DNA of 43,730 nucleotides, from assembly GCA_022181065.1 (NCBI GenBank), contig BQMY01000103.1, positions 1 through 43,730 on the forward strand, given 5' to 3'. The position numbers and the translations under genes were made by a program. A model generated the notes under the pieces. It saw only the letters and a list, made by a program, of their open reading frames with translations, was not told the DNA's origin and made no database searches. Below are positions 8,895 to 18,275 of the stretch, piece by piece; the first letter of the stretch is position 1; each line of letters starts with the position of its first letter. This DNA comes from Melioribacteraceae bacterium. GTDB taxonomy: Bacteria; Bacteroidota; Ignavibacteria; Ignavibacteriales; Melioribacteraceae.

Positions 8895-10625
8895 TTACTC
8901 TGAGCCGAGCAGCAGCAATTTGTCTTTTTGCAGCTTTTCCCGCGCTTCCGCTTCGGGGAGAAGTTTCCAGTTTTGCGTTTCGAGCGGTTTGATAATTTTT
9001 CTTTGTTCTATATAGTTTATCATGTAATAACGAAGGTCAGCACTTGTTGAGAATAATATTCGACTATTAAGCTCTTCTCGCGGAATGCCGGAACCTTTCG
9101 TAAGATGCCCGCCACCGCCACTTCCACGGTATGAATTAATCGCGACTTTGTAAAGACTGTCAGAATAAAACTCCGTGCCATCGGAAAATTCTGATATGGT
9201 AACTCTGCTTCCTTCAGGTTTGCTCAAATCTACACTGTAATTTATTCCTTCAGCGTCGTCAAAATTGTAAAAACTGTTTGCCGGGGATGCTTTACCCCGA
9301 CTGTTTAGTATTGCCTTGCCATCTTCCAAACGCAATTTTAATATATGTTCACTCGCGATATTTGTATATCTCAAAGATGTTGAATATTCAAGGAATTCCT
9401 TTATTTCCCTGCCGGAAAGCCGCATAGTGTAAAGCAGATTTTCATACTTGTACAAATCGAATAAGTGGGCTACTTTTATTTCGCCGGCTTCAAGACAGGT
9501 GTTCATCGATAAAGGCGCGGCAAATGAAATATCGGCACCGGAAATCTCCAGTTGAATTTTGTGTATCAGGTCAGTGAATGCCGCGTTGGCTATCACAGCG
9601 TCACCGGAACAGATATCCGCGGTTAGTTTGCCGATTGGTTTGTCAACAAACTTTTTGATCGCTTCAAACTGCGGATTAAAATTTGTCAGATATTCTTCAC
9701 TCTCGGGCGCGTTCCCAAGATTTACGATCCTGCTCGAAATATTAAAATCTCGTGTCTCGGTGTTAAAGTTGATATCCACTTTTGCGATATCTCGGGCGCT
9801 GCTTGTTGGACCAATAATCAAAACTGAGTCACCGTTAGTATCGGTTACATATTCGTTCCATCCATGATGATCGTGACCCACAAATACGATATCGAATCCG
9901 GGTACATCTTCAGCTACGATAAGTGACGCGTTTTCATTACGTTTCGTTTCGCGGGTTGTACCGCCATAAGTGTACTCAACCCCACTGTGAAAAAGACCTA
10001 TAATTATATCGGGGTTTTCTTTTTTCTTAATTACGGGTATCCATTCTTCAGCTGATCTTACCATATCTATAAATTCAATCCCGCTCCATATTGACGGGGG
10101 AAGCCAGTTCGGAATGCCGGGAGTTATCAAACCGAGAACGGCGATTTTGACTCCTGATCTTTCGATAATGTGATACGGCTGAAAATATGGTTTACCGGTT
10201 TTAGTATTTATCGCGTTCGCGGCGAGCCAGGGAAAATTGAGTGTTTTTGCGAATTTATCGTAAACCGGATGCCCTGCTTCAATATCATGGTTACCCACAG
10301 TACCTGCATCATATCCGATATAATTAATTACATCAGCGTATAAGTGAGATGAAGATGTATCGATGTAGTTGTAGTAATAAACAGCCGGTGACCCCTGAAG
10401 AATATCACCATTATCAAGAAGTAGTGTCCCTTCCGGATTTACGGTTCTCAGAGAATCAACATAATACTTTACGGAAGCAAGAGAATGACCGGTCTTCGTG
10501 CCTTCTACAAAGTCATATGGGAATATTTTACCATGCACATCGCTCGTTTCGAGGATTGTAAGTTGTACATTCTGGGCGTAAAAAAAGGTGGTCAACATTA
10601 AAAATATACTTAAAACAAATCTCAT
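8895..10625 (-). CDS. Exported 5'-nucleotidase / 2',3'-cyclic-nucleotide phosphodiesterase family protein
   Basis: 576 residues with a signal peptide (MRFVLSIFLMLTTFFYAQ). The N-terminal metallophosphoesterase domain (~20-330) shows ETSDVHGK (D-x-H), LLDNGD, GNHDIEAG, GLFHSG and GHDHHGW, the full di-metal set of the UshA/CpdB family. The C-terminal 5'-nucleotidase domain (~340-540) contributes the substrate site; SYRGSGGGG near 500 fits the conserved base-stacking region. It should hydrolyse extracytoplasmic nucleotides or cyclic nucleotides to nucleosides and phosphate. Whether the substrate is 5'-NMP, UDP-sugar or 2',3'-cNMP cannot be told. It starts 1 nt after the DUF2461 gene stop, so the two are co-transcribed. 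Confidence 0.92.
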   Translation of the reverse strand: MRFVLSIFLMLTTFFYAQNVQLTILETSDVHGKIFPYDFVEGTKTGHSLASVKYYVDSLRTVNPEGTLLLDNGDILQGSPAVYYYNYIDTSSSHLYADVINYIGYDAGTVGNHDIEAGHPVYDKFAKTLNFPWLAANAINTKTGKPYFQPYHIIERSGVKIAVLGLITPGIPNWLPPSIWSGIEFIDMVRSAEEWIPVIKKKENPDIIIGLFHSGVEYTYGGTTRETKRNENASLIVAEDVPGFDIVFVGHDHHGWNEYVTDTNGDSVLIIGPTSSARDIAKVDINFNTETRDFNISSRIVNLGNAPESEEYLTNFNPQFEAIKKFVDKPIGKLTADICSGDAVIANAAFTDLIHKIQLEISGADISFAAPLSMNTCLEAGEIKVAHLFDLYKYENLLYTMRLSGREIKEFLEYSTSLRYTNIASEHILKLRLEDGKAILNSRGKASPANSFYNFDDAEGINYSVDLSKPEGSRVTISEFSDGTEFYSDSLYKVAINSYRGSGGGGHLTKGSGIPREELNSRILFSTSADLRYYMINYIEQRKIIKPLETQNWKLLPEAEAREKLQKDKLLLLGSE

Positions 10626-10626
10626 A

Positions 10627-11298
10627 CTATCGTTCCTTGATTGCTTCTTTCAGATAATCAATAAATTCCTTGCCGGCAAGATAATGAGCGAACATAATAT
10701 CTGAAAGGTTTTCATCCAGAATTAGTTCCGGTTTATGGTAAGCCGAAAAATAAAATTGTTTGTTGTAAAGAAGTGGTTCCTTTGCGGCAGCTTCCATCAA
10801 CTCTTTAGGAAGTTTTTTGTTTTTTTCTCCATTAATCTCACCATAAGTATCCTTGAAAGAGTCACGGTTCAATACATCACGGAATGCCTGAACGTCGGAC
10901 GCGATGTAATATCGCAAGTTTCGCAGAGACGCGGTTTCAAGCATATAGCCGCCGCCATGTATCTGAACATCTTCATCACTGAACTGAAAATAAAATCCCG
11001 GCTCCATTTTGTTTTTTCTTCCGCCAGGGGCTACTACCGCACCCATATGAAGTTTGTGCGGAGTTTTATCTTTCGAAAACCTTGTGTCTTTATATATGCG
11101 AAAAACGCTCTCTTTTGAGGTTATACCAAGTTCAGGCTCAACTTCACCCACCCTGATTATAAATTCATCAACAAAATCATGAAAGGGTTTTTTTACATTT
11201 TGTTCGAATCTCTTTTTGTTCGCCTTGAACCATTCGCGGGTATTATTCTCCCTAAGTTCTTTAAAGAAGGATATATATTCTTCCGAGAAAATTCCCAT
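10627..11298 (-). CDS. DUF2461 (TIGR02453) family protein
   Basis: 223 residues with the family's hallmarks: FFKELRENNTREWFKANK near the N-terminus, RIYKDTRFSKDKTPHKLHMG around 80-100 and PGFYFQF around 117. The family is widespread in bacteria and fungi, cytosolic and biochemically uncharacterised. No signal peptide is seen. It is the first gene of a two-gene operon with the exported 5'-nucleotidase, separated by 1 nt; the shared promoter should lie in 11299-11504, divergent from the gene at 11505. Confidence 0.88.
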   Translation of the reverse strand: MGIFSEEYISFFKELRENNTREWFKANKKRFEQNVKKPFHDFVDEFIIRVGEVEPELGITSKESVFRIYKDTRFSKDKTPHKLHMGAVVAPGGRKNKMEPGFYFQFSDEDVQIHGGGYMLETASLRNLRYYIASDVQAFRDVLNRDSFKDTYGEINGEKNKKLPKELMEAAAKEPLLYNKQFYFSAYHKPELILDENLSDIMFAHYLAGKEFIDYLKEAIKER

Positions 11299-11504
11299 AT
11301 CGACTCCGATTATTTTAACATTAACTAAAAGTAACGTTTATTTCACAAAATTGGCAACTAATTAAAATGAAATTCAGAAATAAAAATTAACCTGCTAAAA
11401 CCAAATCTGTCACTTTTTATAAATAAAATATTTAGTACATTATATATCTGCTGTAAAGGGCTTTTACTTTAATTATTGATTTTTTCATACGTTCAGACAG
11501 AGAG

Positions 11505-12341
11505 ATGAAATTAGTTTTTTTAAGTGACCGAAACACATTGCCCGATACTTTTTTGAAAGGGGAATCGGGGTTATCGTTCTATATTGAAGAGGAAGGAACA
11601 AAAATACTCTTTGATACTTCCCTCACAGGGTTATTCCTGGAAAATGCCAGACGTATCGGGTTAAATCTTTTTGAACTGGATTTTGTCACTCTCTCAAACG
11701 GACGGTTAAATCACTCAAGCGGGCTGATTGATTTGGTGAGGTTTTATACTGAAGGATTGCTCGCCGATCTCAACTATAAAAAACCCGAGTTGATAACTCA
11801 TCCTGAAGCATTAATCCCCAAGCTGCATCCAGCGATAATAGAATCAGGCAGTTATCTGGGTGCTGAATTTCTGGCGAGACACTTCGAGATGAAAATCACT
11901 CGTAAACCTTTTATGCTGACCGATAAATTGATTTACCTGGGAGAGATTCCAAGGCGGCATTCGTTCGAAGAACCAAATGATGATTCGATAAGGATTGTGG
12001 AAGGAAAAGAACACAAGGATGAGATGTGGGAAGATTCCGCGCTTGTTTATAAAAGTTCTAAAGGATTGGTGATCATCACAGGTTCTGCATATTCCGGGAT
12101 ATGCAACATAATTGACTATGCCCGGCTGGTATGTGAAGAAGACAGGATCATTGATATTATAGGCGGATTTAACCTCATCAAACCGGGTGAATACAGACTA
12201 AAGGAAACATTGAGATATCTCAAACATGTAAAAGCTGTTGCATTACATCCTACAATGAATACCGATCTGAAATCCAAAATTGCTCTTTCTACTGTAACTC
12301 TGATAAAAGAAACCGGAACGGGGTTAACGCTGAACTTTTAA
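11505..12341 (+). CDS. Metallo-beta-lactamase-fold protein with ablated metal site (probable pseudoenzyme)
   Basis: 278 residues that follow the MBL-fold subfamily related to the methanopterin-type synthase: early GLSFYIEEEGTKILFDTS, LGEIPRR near 145 and the ending TDLKSKIALS...GTGLTL. The metal ligands, however, are replaced. The usual SHGHxDH reads SNGRLNH (Asn65, Arg67, Asn69, only His70 kept); GCSHSGICN reads GSAYSGICN (Tyr196); GGFHL reads GGFNL (Asn223); and the final PCHCTD reads PTMNTD (Met251). The sequence around these sites is well preserved, the frame is open and agagag precedes the ATG, so this is a maintained protein rather than a decaying one. A hydrolase function is unlikely; ligand binding or a regulatory role is possible. 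It is convergent with prfC, 8 nt apart. Confidence 0.85.
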   Translation: MKLVFLSDRNTLPDTFLKGESGLSFYIEEEGTKILFDTSLTGLFLENARRIGLNLFELDFVTLSNGRLNHSSGLIDLVRFYTEGLLADLNYKKPELITHPEALIPKLHPAIIESGSYLGAEFLARHFEMKITRKPFMLTDKLIYLGEIPRRHSFEEPNDDSIRIVEGKEHKDEMWEDSALVYKSSKGLVIITGSAYSGICNIIDYARLVCEEDRIIDIIGGFNLIKPGEYRLKETLRYLKHVKAVALHPTMNTDLKSKIALSTVTLIKETGTGLTLNF

Positions 12342-12349
12342 CCGCAAGC

Positions 12350-13939
12350 CTAATTTTCCATCTTGAAACCGGTGGTAAAATGGAATTCAATTTCCTTGTT
12401 GTCTTCCATGATTTTATTCAGCATCCACGAAGATTCGGCAAAATAAACAAGATTACCATCTTTATCCATAGCGATATTATCCATTTTGTAACGAATAAAT
12501 TCATCCATTTTATCCTCATCCGGACAAGTAATCCAGCACGCTTTATAGTAGTTGAGTAGTTCAAACCGACAGGATGCACCGTATTCATGGAGGAGTCTGT
12601 ATTGTATAACATCAAACTGAAGATTACCAACTGTGCCAACAATTTTTTTCTTTCCGTAATCCTGGGTGAATAGCTGTGCCACACCTTCGTCAGTAAGCTG
12701 TTCAATACCTTTATCAAGTTGTTTAGCTTTCATTGGGTCTGTGTTGACGAGGAGTTTGAATATTTCAGGTGAAAAACTGGGGATACCCTTAAACATTATC
12801 TCTTCACCTTCGGTGAGAGTATCGCCTATTTTAAAGTTGCCGGTGTCATAAAGTCCTATTACATCACCGGGGAATGCTTCTTCAACAATATTTTTATCCT
12901 GAGCCATAAATGTAGCGGGATTAGTAAATTTAAATTCTCGCTGAAGCCTTACGTGTTTGTAAAATTTGTTACGCTCAAACCTCCCTGAACAAACTCTTAC
13001 AAATGCCAGTCTGTTTCTATGTTTGGGATCGATATTAGCGTGAATTTTGAAAACAAATCCTGTGAATTGATTTTCGAGAACATCTACTTCTCTGGTATCT
13101 GTTTCTCTTCCTTTTGGCACAGGGGAAAACTCTGTTATTGTATCGAGAAGTTCTTTAACACCAAAGTTATTGATGGCACTTCCAAAAAATACGGGAGCCA
13201 GATCGCCCGCTAAATAGTCCTCCCGGTTGAAGGGCTCGTAAACGCCCTCAATTAATTCCACATCTTCACGCAATTTTTTCGCGTCGGAATCAAGTTTTTG
13301 ATCAAGAACCGAATCATTGATATCCTCAACGAGAAGAATGTCGTCTTCAACTTTGGTTTTATTCGGGCGGAAAAGATTGAGATTTTTTTTATAGAGATTA
13401 TAGACTCCTTTGAAAGTATGCCCCATGCTTATCGGCCATGTAAGCGGACGTACATTGATATTCAGGAGGTCTTCGAGTTCATCGAGCAATTCGAAAGGAT
13501 CACGCCCTTCACGATCCAGTTTGTTAATGAAAATACTCACCGGAGCCTTACGCATTCGACAAACTTCCATCAGCTTTTTGGTTTGTTCCTCGACACCTTT
13601 GGCAGAGTCGACCACCATGATCACACTATCGACTGCTGTGAGAGTGCGATAAGTATCTTCGGCAAAATCTTTGTGACCGGGTGTATCGAGAAGATTTATT
13701 CTTTTGGACTTATAATCGAAAGTCATAACAGAAGTAGCAACAGAAATACCTCTCTGTTTTTCTATCTCCATAAAGTCGGAAGCCGCGCTATTCTTAATTT
13801 TATTCGATTTTACCGCGCCGGCAGTTTGTATAGCTCCTCCAAACAGGAGGAATTTTTCTGTCAAAGTGGTTTTACCTGCGTCGGGGTGACTAATAATCGC
13901 AAGTGTACGTCTTTTGTCAATCTCTTTTTTAATGCTCAT
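12350..13939 (-). CDS. prfC: Peptide chain release factor 3 (RF-3)
   Basis: 529 residues, the normal RF3 length. G motifs: G1 SHPDAGKTT (P-loop), G2 region [14 protein letters not shown]3 [12 protein letters not shown]4 NKLD. RF3-specific segments follow, including [18 protein letters not shown] in domain 2 and a C-terminal domain ending GFKMEN. RF3 is a GTPase that recycles RF1/RF2 from the ribosome after peptide release and contributes to translation quality control. ATG at 13939. Monocistronic between a pseudoenzyme gene (convergent) and a PAS kinase (same strand). Confidence 0.96.
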   Translation of the reverse strand: MSIKKEIDKRRTLAIISHPDAGKTTLTEKFLLFGGAIQTAGAVKSNKIKNSAASDFMEIEKQRGISVATSVMTFDYKSKRINLLDTPGHKDFAEDTYRTLTAVDSVIMVVDSAKGVEEQTKKLMEVCRMRKAPVSIFINKLDREGRDPFELLDELEDLLNINVRPLTWPISMGHTFKGVYNLYKKNLNLFRPNKTKVEDDILLVEDINDSVLDQKLDSDAKKLREDVELIEGVYEPFNREDYLAGDLAPVFFGSAINNFGVKELLDTITEFSPVPKGRETDTREVDVLENQFTGFVFKIHANIDPKHRNRLAFVRVCSGRFERNKFYKHVRLQREFKFTNPATFMAQDKNIVEEAFPGDVIGLYDTGNFKIGDTLTEGEEIMFKGIPSFSPEIFKLLVNTDPMKAKQLDKGIEQLTDEGVAQLFTQDYGKKKIVGTVGNLQFDVIQYRLLHEYGASCRFELLNYYKACWITCPDEDKMDEFIRYKMDNIAMDKDGNLVYFAESSWMLNKIMEDNKEIEFHFTTGFKMEN

Positions 13940-14002
13940 CGTGTCCGGGAGTTTTCAGTTCAAAAGATGCAAATCTAATAAAAATTGGTGTAAAAGGATA
14001 GA

Positions 14003-15898
14003 TTAATCAGAAGAGGTAACAGGAAGCATAACAGTAAAAGTTGAACCAACATACGGTTCGCTGGTAACATTTAGTTTTCCATTCAGCATACCAATAAATT
14101 TCTTTGTAATGGATAAACCCAGACCTGTACCCGGGAAGTTGCGTGTAGTTCCTTCGCTAAGTTGACGAAATTCCTCAAAGATATGGGGAATCTCCTCCGG
14201 TTTTATACCTATCCCGGTGTCGCAGACCTTTATAGTGAAAAACTTATTTCCATCGATCAAATCCTCCGCTGTTTCAATTCTTATTTCTCCATCACTTGTG
14301 AATTTTATAGCATTGCTGAACAGGTTGTTGAGGATAACACGAACCATTTCAGAGTCAGTTATCAAAGAGAAATTTTCAGCATGGAGCGAAAGTTTATATT
14401 CAATGTTTTTTGCCGATGCACCGCCTTTAAAGTTTATGAAAATCTCCTTTAGCAGTGCCAGAATATCTATTTCGGCAAGGTTAAGCTCATATTTATCCGC
14501 TTCAATGCGGGAAAGATCGAGGACAAGGCTGAGAGTGTTAAGTAATCTTTTGCCCGTCCGGTTGATACCTTTTGCCATCTCGAGGTGTTCGGGATCTGTA
14601 ACCTCTTTTGTGAGTAAATCGCTGTAACCAAGAATTCCCACGAGTGGAGTCCTTAATTCGTGACTCATATTAGCGAGAAAAACATTTTTTGCGCTATTTG
14701 CCGCTTCGGCTTTCTCTTTAGCGCTTTTAAGCTCATTTTTTATTTGCTCGCTTTCTGTGATATCTATACTGAATCCTGCGAGATATTTTACTTCTCCGTC
14801 GATTTCAATTGGAAATTTGAGTGAATAATAATCTTTACCGTTATATTGGGTCTGGTAAGTTCTCGGTTCGTTATTTTCAAGCACATACCGGTCAACTTCT
14901 TCAATAAGTTTTTGATGATCATCAGGAAGGTATATTGTGGACAAGTGTCCAATGGCATTTTCCGTATTGACATCAAAAAGATCTGAAAAATTATCAGATA
15001 CATGCACAAGGTTCATATCTCTGTCTTTGATAAAAACATAGAGAGGATTGTTCTTCAAAAATCCATTAAAAATCGCCAGCATTTCTTTCAGGTTTTCATT
15101 CGCGGCTTTTCTTTCGGTAATATCTTCATGCTGAATAATGATGTATTCAACTTCACCATCAGGATCGAGAATGGGATATGCCTTATTCGTAAACCATTTT
15201 AATACTTTTTCTTTTACAATAATATTCTGCGATTCGGCAGCCTTTCCAATATCGAAAGCAACTTCCCATGTTACGGTTGCCTTTTCGTTCAGCACTTTTT
15301 TCAGGTGTTTATCAATCCCTTTGTTGATAATCTCGGCATCCTGAAATATATTATATATCCGTCCTTCAATGTGCTCCGGTTTAACGCCAAATAGTGAACT
15401 CAATTCAGGATTGATACGAAGGCACCATCCTTCCTTATCGAGAATCTGGGTACTGGTTGCCGACTGAAGGTACATTTGTTCAAAAAAAGATTTTTGCTTC
15501 TCCAGCTCAATTTCCGATCTTTTTCTTTCGGTGATATCCCGGATAAAAGATTCGTAGGATCCATCAGGGAGGGCACAGGAATTCATCTCAACATCAATGC
15601 TTGAGCCGTCTTTTTTGATCATTTTTCTTTCTGTTGTAACATTTTGCCCGCTTTTTAGCAGATCATATCTTAACGGTTTTTCCTTTAGGCTATTATTATC
15701 AAAGAGCTCCCGCATATTCATTTTGAGCAATTCATCTTTGGGGTATCCTGTCAATTCAGCGGCTTTTGAATTAACCAGTATAAAGCTGCCCGCCAGATCA
15801 CCATGGAAGAACGCGTCAGGAGCCGACTCAATAAGGTTTTTATATCTCACCTCATCAAAGTCGTGGAGTTTATTTTTACCATCATTCAAATCAGACAT
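14003..15898 (-). CDS. Soluble multi-PAS sensor histidine kinase
   Basis: 631 residues from an ATG at 15898; a GTG at 15928 would add ten. There is no membrane segment, so it is cytosolic. Three PAS/PAC units can be traced by their ends: RDITERK (~120), HEDITERK (~260) and SIDITESE (~380). The HisKA domain has NMSHELRTPLVGILGYS, with phospho-acceptor His near residue 412. The catalytic ATPase domain has the N box (LNNLFSNAIKF), G1 (DTGIGI), F box and G2 (GTGLGLSIT). It should autophosphorylate in response to an internal ligand, redox or light signal; no cofactor site can be identified by eye. No receiver is attached or adjacent; the tandem receiver at 5811 is one candidate partner in this window. 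Confidence 0.93.
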   Translation of the reverse strand: MSDLNDGKNKLHDFDEVRYKNLIESAPDAFFHGDLAGSFILVNSKAAELTGYPKDELLKMNMRELFDNNSLKEKPLRYDLLKSGQNVTTERKMIKKDGSSIDVEMNSCALPDGSYESFIRDITERKRSEIELEKQKSFFEQMYLQSATSTQILDKEGWCLRINPELSSLFGVKPEHIEGRIYNIFQDAEIINKGIDKHLKKVLNEKATVTWEVAFDIGKAAESQNIIVKEKVLKWFTNKAYPILDPDGEVEYIIIQHEDITERKAANENLKEMLAIFNGFLKNNPLYVFIKDRDMNLVHVSDNFSDLFDVNTENAIGHLSTIYLPDDHQKLIEEVDRYVLENNEPRTYQTQYNGKDYYSLKFPIEIDGEVKYLAGFSIDITESEQIKNELKSAKEKAEAANSAKNVFLANMSHELRTPLVGILGYSDLLTKEVTDPEHLEMAKGINRTGKRLLNTLSLVLDLSRIEADKYELNLAEIDILALLKEIFINFKGGASAKNIEYKLSLHAENFSLITDSEMVRVILNNLFSNAIKFTSDGEIRIETAEDLIDGNKFFTIKVCDTGIGIKPEEIPHIFEEFRQLSEGTTRNFPGTGLGLSITKKFIGMLNGKLNVTSEPYVGSTFTVMLPVTSSD

Positions 15899-16114
15899 GC
15901 GCTTCTTATTATTTTGTCGAGATTGCACAAATGCAGAACAATACAGTAGATAGTGTTTTAACGGTACTAAATATGCTTAAGTTTTAATCATATTATTATC
16001 GTTTGAAAAACGAACTTTATTAAGATCAATTTTCTTTTAATTTTTGACAGGATAAATAATAAGAGAAATTTTGGTAAAAGTGAAGTTTTTTGAAGAATAA
16101 AATATTTATTCTGT

Positions 16115-16357
16115 TCAGGGAACCGGGTCGTATCCGCTTCCACCCCAGGGATGGCAACTTGCAATACGTTTTAACCCAAGCCAGCCACCCTTGAAAAAAC
16201 CGTACTTTTGTAACGCCTCAAGGGTGTATGCAGAGCAAGTGGGCTGATATCTGCACGAAGGAGGCAGCATTGGGGACAGGACTTTTCTGTAAATCCAGAC
16301 CAGCGCAATAAAGGGGTACGCGAGCAATTTACCGATAAACTGCCAAACCGATTTCAA
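16115..16357 (-). CDS. yidD: Membrane protein insertion efficiency factor YidD
   Basis: 80 residues with the YidD signature: [22 protein letters not shown], then LEALQKYG and [17 protein letters not shown]. An N-terminal amphipathic helix holds it on the inner membrane, where it assists the YidC insertase. In most genomes it sits with rpmH, rnpA and yidC; here it is instead the last gene of an ECF sigma operon, overlapping osmC by 4 nt (ATGA). That relocation is unusual and may link membrane insertion to the stress regulon. Confidence 0.95.
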   Translation of the reverse strand: MKSVWQFIGKLLAYPFIALVWIYRKVLSPMLPPSCRYQPTCSAYTLEALQKYGFFKGGWLGLKRIASCHPWGGSGYDPVP

Positions 16358-16788
16358 TTTTTTTCCAAAACTATTTCGGGAGACAAAATTATTTTTGTCT
16401 TCATGGAGTTTGAGACGAGACAGTGGTGTTCCGCTTTGTTGACAATCCTTTCCGCGCGTTCAATATCTTTTTCAAACTTGACAACAATAACAGGTTTTAA
16501 CTCAATTTCATAAATCATCACCGTTCCGTCAACTTTATCGAGTTTACCAATTCCTGAAGAACTGTAGGAAGTAAATTCAAGATTGGAGTTTTCGGCTATT
16601 GCCAAAAAGGTCGTCATCAGGCAAACATCAGCAGATGCAACAAAAAGATGTTCGGGGCTCCAGATTCCCTCAATGCCACCTTTGAATTCCGGAGGGGTAG
16701 CAACATCAAAAGAATCGAGGCCGGGTGCCGAAAGATTCCCTTTTCTTCCTTCTTCCCATTTCAGATTTGTTTCATAAGTGTGTGCCAT
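16354..16788 (-). CDS. OsmC/Ohr family peroxiredoxin-like protein
   Basis: 144 residues of the OsmC fold. The two redox cysteines are present, in [10 protein letters not shown] (~57) and [10 protein letters not shown] (~122). [16 protein letters not shown] and the HxCLVSNSM ending are family marks. Members reduce organic and fatty-acid hydroperoxides using dihydrolipoyl or other thiol donors in the cytoplasm. The gene begins 2 nt after the anti-sigma stop and overlaps yidD, so it is part of the sigma-factor operon, consistent with a thiol or peroxide stress regulon. Confidence 0.92.
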   Translation of the reverse strand: MAHTYETNLKWEEGRKGNLSAPGLDSFDVATPPEFKGGIEGIWSPEHLFVASADVCLMTTFLAIAENSNLEFTSYSSSGIGKLDKVDGTVMIYEIELKPVIVVKFEKDIERAERIVNKAEHHCLVSNSMKTKIILSPEIVLEKN

Positions 16789-16790
16789 AA

Positions 16791-17030
16791 TTAATCTTCT
16801 TTAATCCCGAGAAATGATAATAGTCTGTCGTGTCCGTCATTACCAAGATTTACATTATAATTTTTATAAAAATCAATAGTAGTTTCGACGGACTTCATAT
16901 ATTTTTTGCATGAATCGCAATTTTCAAGATGTTCCTTTATCTCAACACAACGGGGCGAATCAAGTTCTTCACCCAGATTGTCGCAAATGTGACTCATCAC
17001 ATCTTTACATTTTATTTCGTCATTACCCAT
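16791..17030 (-). CDS. Soluble zinc-finger (ZAS) anti-sigma factor, RsrA-like
   Basis: 79 residues, no membrane helix. The ZAS motif H-x3-C-x2-C is His34, Cys38, Cys41 (EHLENCDSC), with Cys8 lying 26 residues before His34. This is the same spacing as RsrA's Cys11-His37-Cys41-Cys44, whose zinc site is broken by disulfide formation under oxidative stress. Two more cysteines (16, 28) are present. It should bind the ECF sigma factor encoded immediately upstream (8-nt overlap) and release it on thiol oxidation. The function is inferred from motif spacing and neighbours (OsmC downstream). Confidence 0.9.
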   Translation of the reverse strand: MGNDEIKCKDVMSHICDNLGEELDSPRCVEIKEHLENCDSCKKYMKSVETTIDFYKNYNVNLGNDGHDRLLSFLGIKED

Positions 17031-17586
17031 TGCTAAAACTCGCGTTTATTTCGTTACGTAAAAAAGCTCTGGCTCTGTGAAGCCTTGATTTAACGGCGGG
17101 GATTGATAAATCGGTAACCTTCCCCGTTTCTTCGGTTGATAAACCTTCCACATCCCGCAGAAGAAAAACAATTCTGTAATCGTGCGGAAGTTTTTGAATA
17201 GCCTGATCGAGCATTTCTTTTAATTCGTTGTTTTCTGTCACTCGGTCGGGTGTCACATCCCAATCCGCGACATTTTTTTCATCAATGAGCGAATCATCAT
17301 CATCGAGAGAAGTATATCCATATTTTTTACTTGATCGCGCAAGCATCAGGCAATGATTCGAAACAACAGTGTAGAGCCAGGTAGATAATTTTGATTTACC
17401 GGAAAACTGCGAAATATTTTTTACCATACTGAGGAAAGTTTCCTGCATGGTATGTTCCGCGCGTTCTTTATTCCGGCAAATTTTAAATGCAAAATTAAAG
17501 ACCGTCTGTTCATATTTTTTTACTAATTCCGCAAGCGCTTTTTGATTTCCATTTTGCGCTTCCCGTATTATTTCTTCTTCATTCAT
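17023..17586 (-). CDS. ECF-type RNA polymerase sigma factor
   Basis: 187 residues with both ECF domains. Region 2 (~1-90) includes FNFAFKICRNKERAEHTMQETFLSMVKN and STWLYTVVSNHC; a ~40-residue acidic linker follows; region 4 (~120-180) includes QKLPHDYRIVFLLRDVEGLSTEETG and AVKSRLHRARAFLR, the -35-recognition helix-turn-helix. It directs transcription of stress genes, probably including its own operon with anti-sigma, osmC and yidD. ATG at 17586. The usual second region-2 acidic pair (AED) reads AEHT here, a minor deviation. Confidence 0.95.
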   Translation of the reverse strand: MNEEEIIREAQNGNQKALAELVKKYEQTVFNFAFKICRNKERAEHTMQETFLSMVKNISQFSGKSKLSTWLYTVVSNHCLMLARSSKKYGYTSLDDDDSLIDEKNVADWDVTPDRVTENNELKEMLDQAIQKLPHDYRIVFLLRDVEGLSTEETGKVTDLSIPAVKSRLHRARAFLRNEINASFSNG

Positions 17587-17637
17587 AGTGTTTGATGCCG
17601 GTTTAGAATAAAAGTTTCATAAATATAACAATGTTTG

Positions 17638-18243
17638 CTAATCCAAAGTTTTCCAAAGATATCTGCACGCAATTGACTGATAGGGCGCCCAGCGATACTT
17701 CAGAGCAATTTCTTTAACAACGTTTTCATCGGGCAGATTCGGCATGCTGTAATTTAACATGATCGCTTTTTTAACTCCCAGATCGCCATATGCAAGAATA
17801 TCGGGTCTGCATAAAGTGAAAATAAGAAACATGTGCGAAGTCCATACTCCAATCCCTTTAACCTTTGTGAGCATTTCGATAATCTTTTCATCTGAAAGTT
17901 TATCGATATCCGAAAAATCCAGATCACCCGATAGCATATTTTCAGCAAGCGACTTGATATACTTTATCTTGGAGTAAGATACCCCGATACTTCTGATTTC
18001 CTCGGTTTCCGCCGATAGAATTATTTCAGGAACGGGAGTTCCGAAACGTTCGTGGAATCTTCTGATAATGGAGTCGGCGGCTTTTACCGAAAGCTGCTGC
18101 CCGATAATATTGTTTGTTAACGAAACAAAATACTCGTTTGTTCCTTTAATATTGATTCCTTTGTGCTTTTTTATTATTGTTGCCATGATGGCATCATTTG
18201 CTGATAAATGTTTTATTGCTGCTTCTAAATCATTATTTTGCAT
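17638..18243 (-). CDS. DNA-3-methyladenine glycosylase (AlkA-like, HhH-GPD)
   Basis: 201 residues of the HhH-GPD superfamily. The helix-hairpin-helix LTKVKGIGVWTSHMF is followed by the catalytic Asp in DILAYGDLGVKKA, and the C-terminal WAPYQSIACRYLW is typical of AlkA-type enzymes. The N-terminal IIGQQLSVKAADSI is a family mark. There are no C-terminal FeS cysteines, which argues against Nth/MutY. It removes alkylated purines (3-methyladenine, 7-methylguanine) as the first step of base excision repair. It is divergent from the kinase-like gene at 18276, with 32 nt between starts, and 51 nt upstream of the ECF sigma operon on the same strand. Confidence 0.93.
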   Translation of the reverse strand: MQNNDLEAAIKHLSANDAIMATIIKKHKGINIKGTNEYFVSLTNNIIGQQLSVKAADSIIRRFHERFGTPVPEIILSAETEEIRSIGVSYSKIKYIKSLAENMLSGDLDFSDIDKLSDEKIIEMLTKVKGIGVWTSHMFLIFTLCRPDILAYGDLGVKKAIMLNYSMPNLPDENVVKEIALKYRWAPYQSIACRYLWKTLD

Positions 18244-18275
18244 ACATAATTCTTAATATTTCGGATCAACACCTG

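Noticed and set aside
13298-13978. 226-codon open frame antisense to prfC
   Set aside because: It mirrors the highly conserved prfC gene on the other strand, has no recognisable domain or start signals, and is explained by codon bias of prfC.
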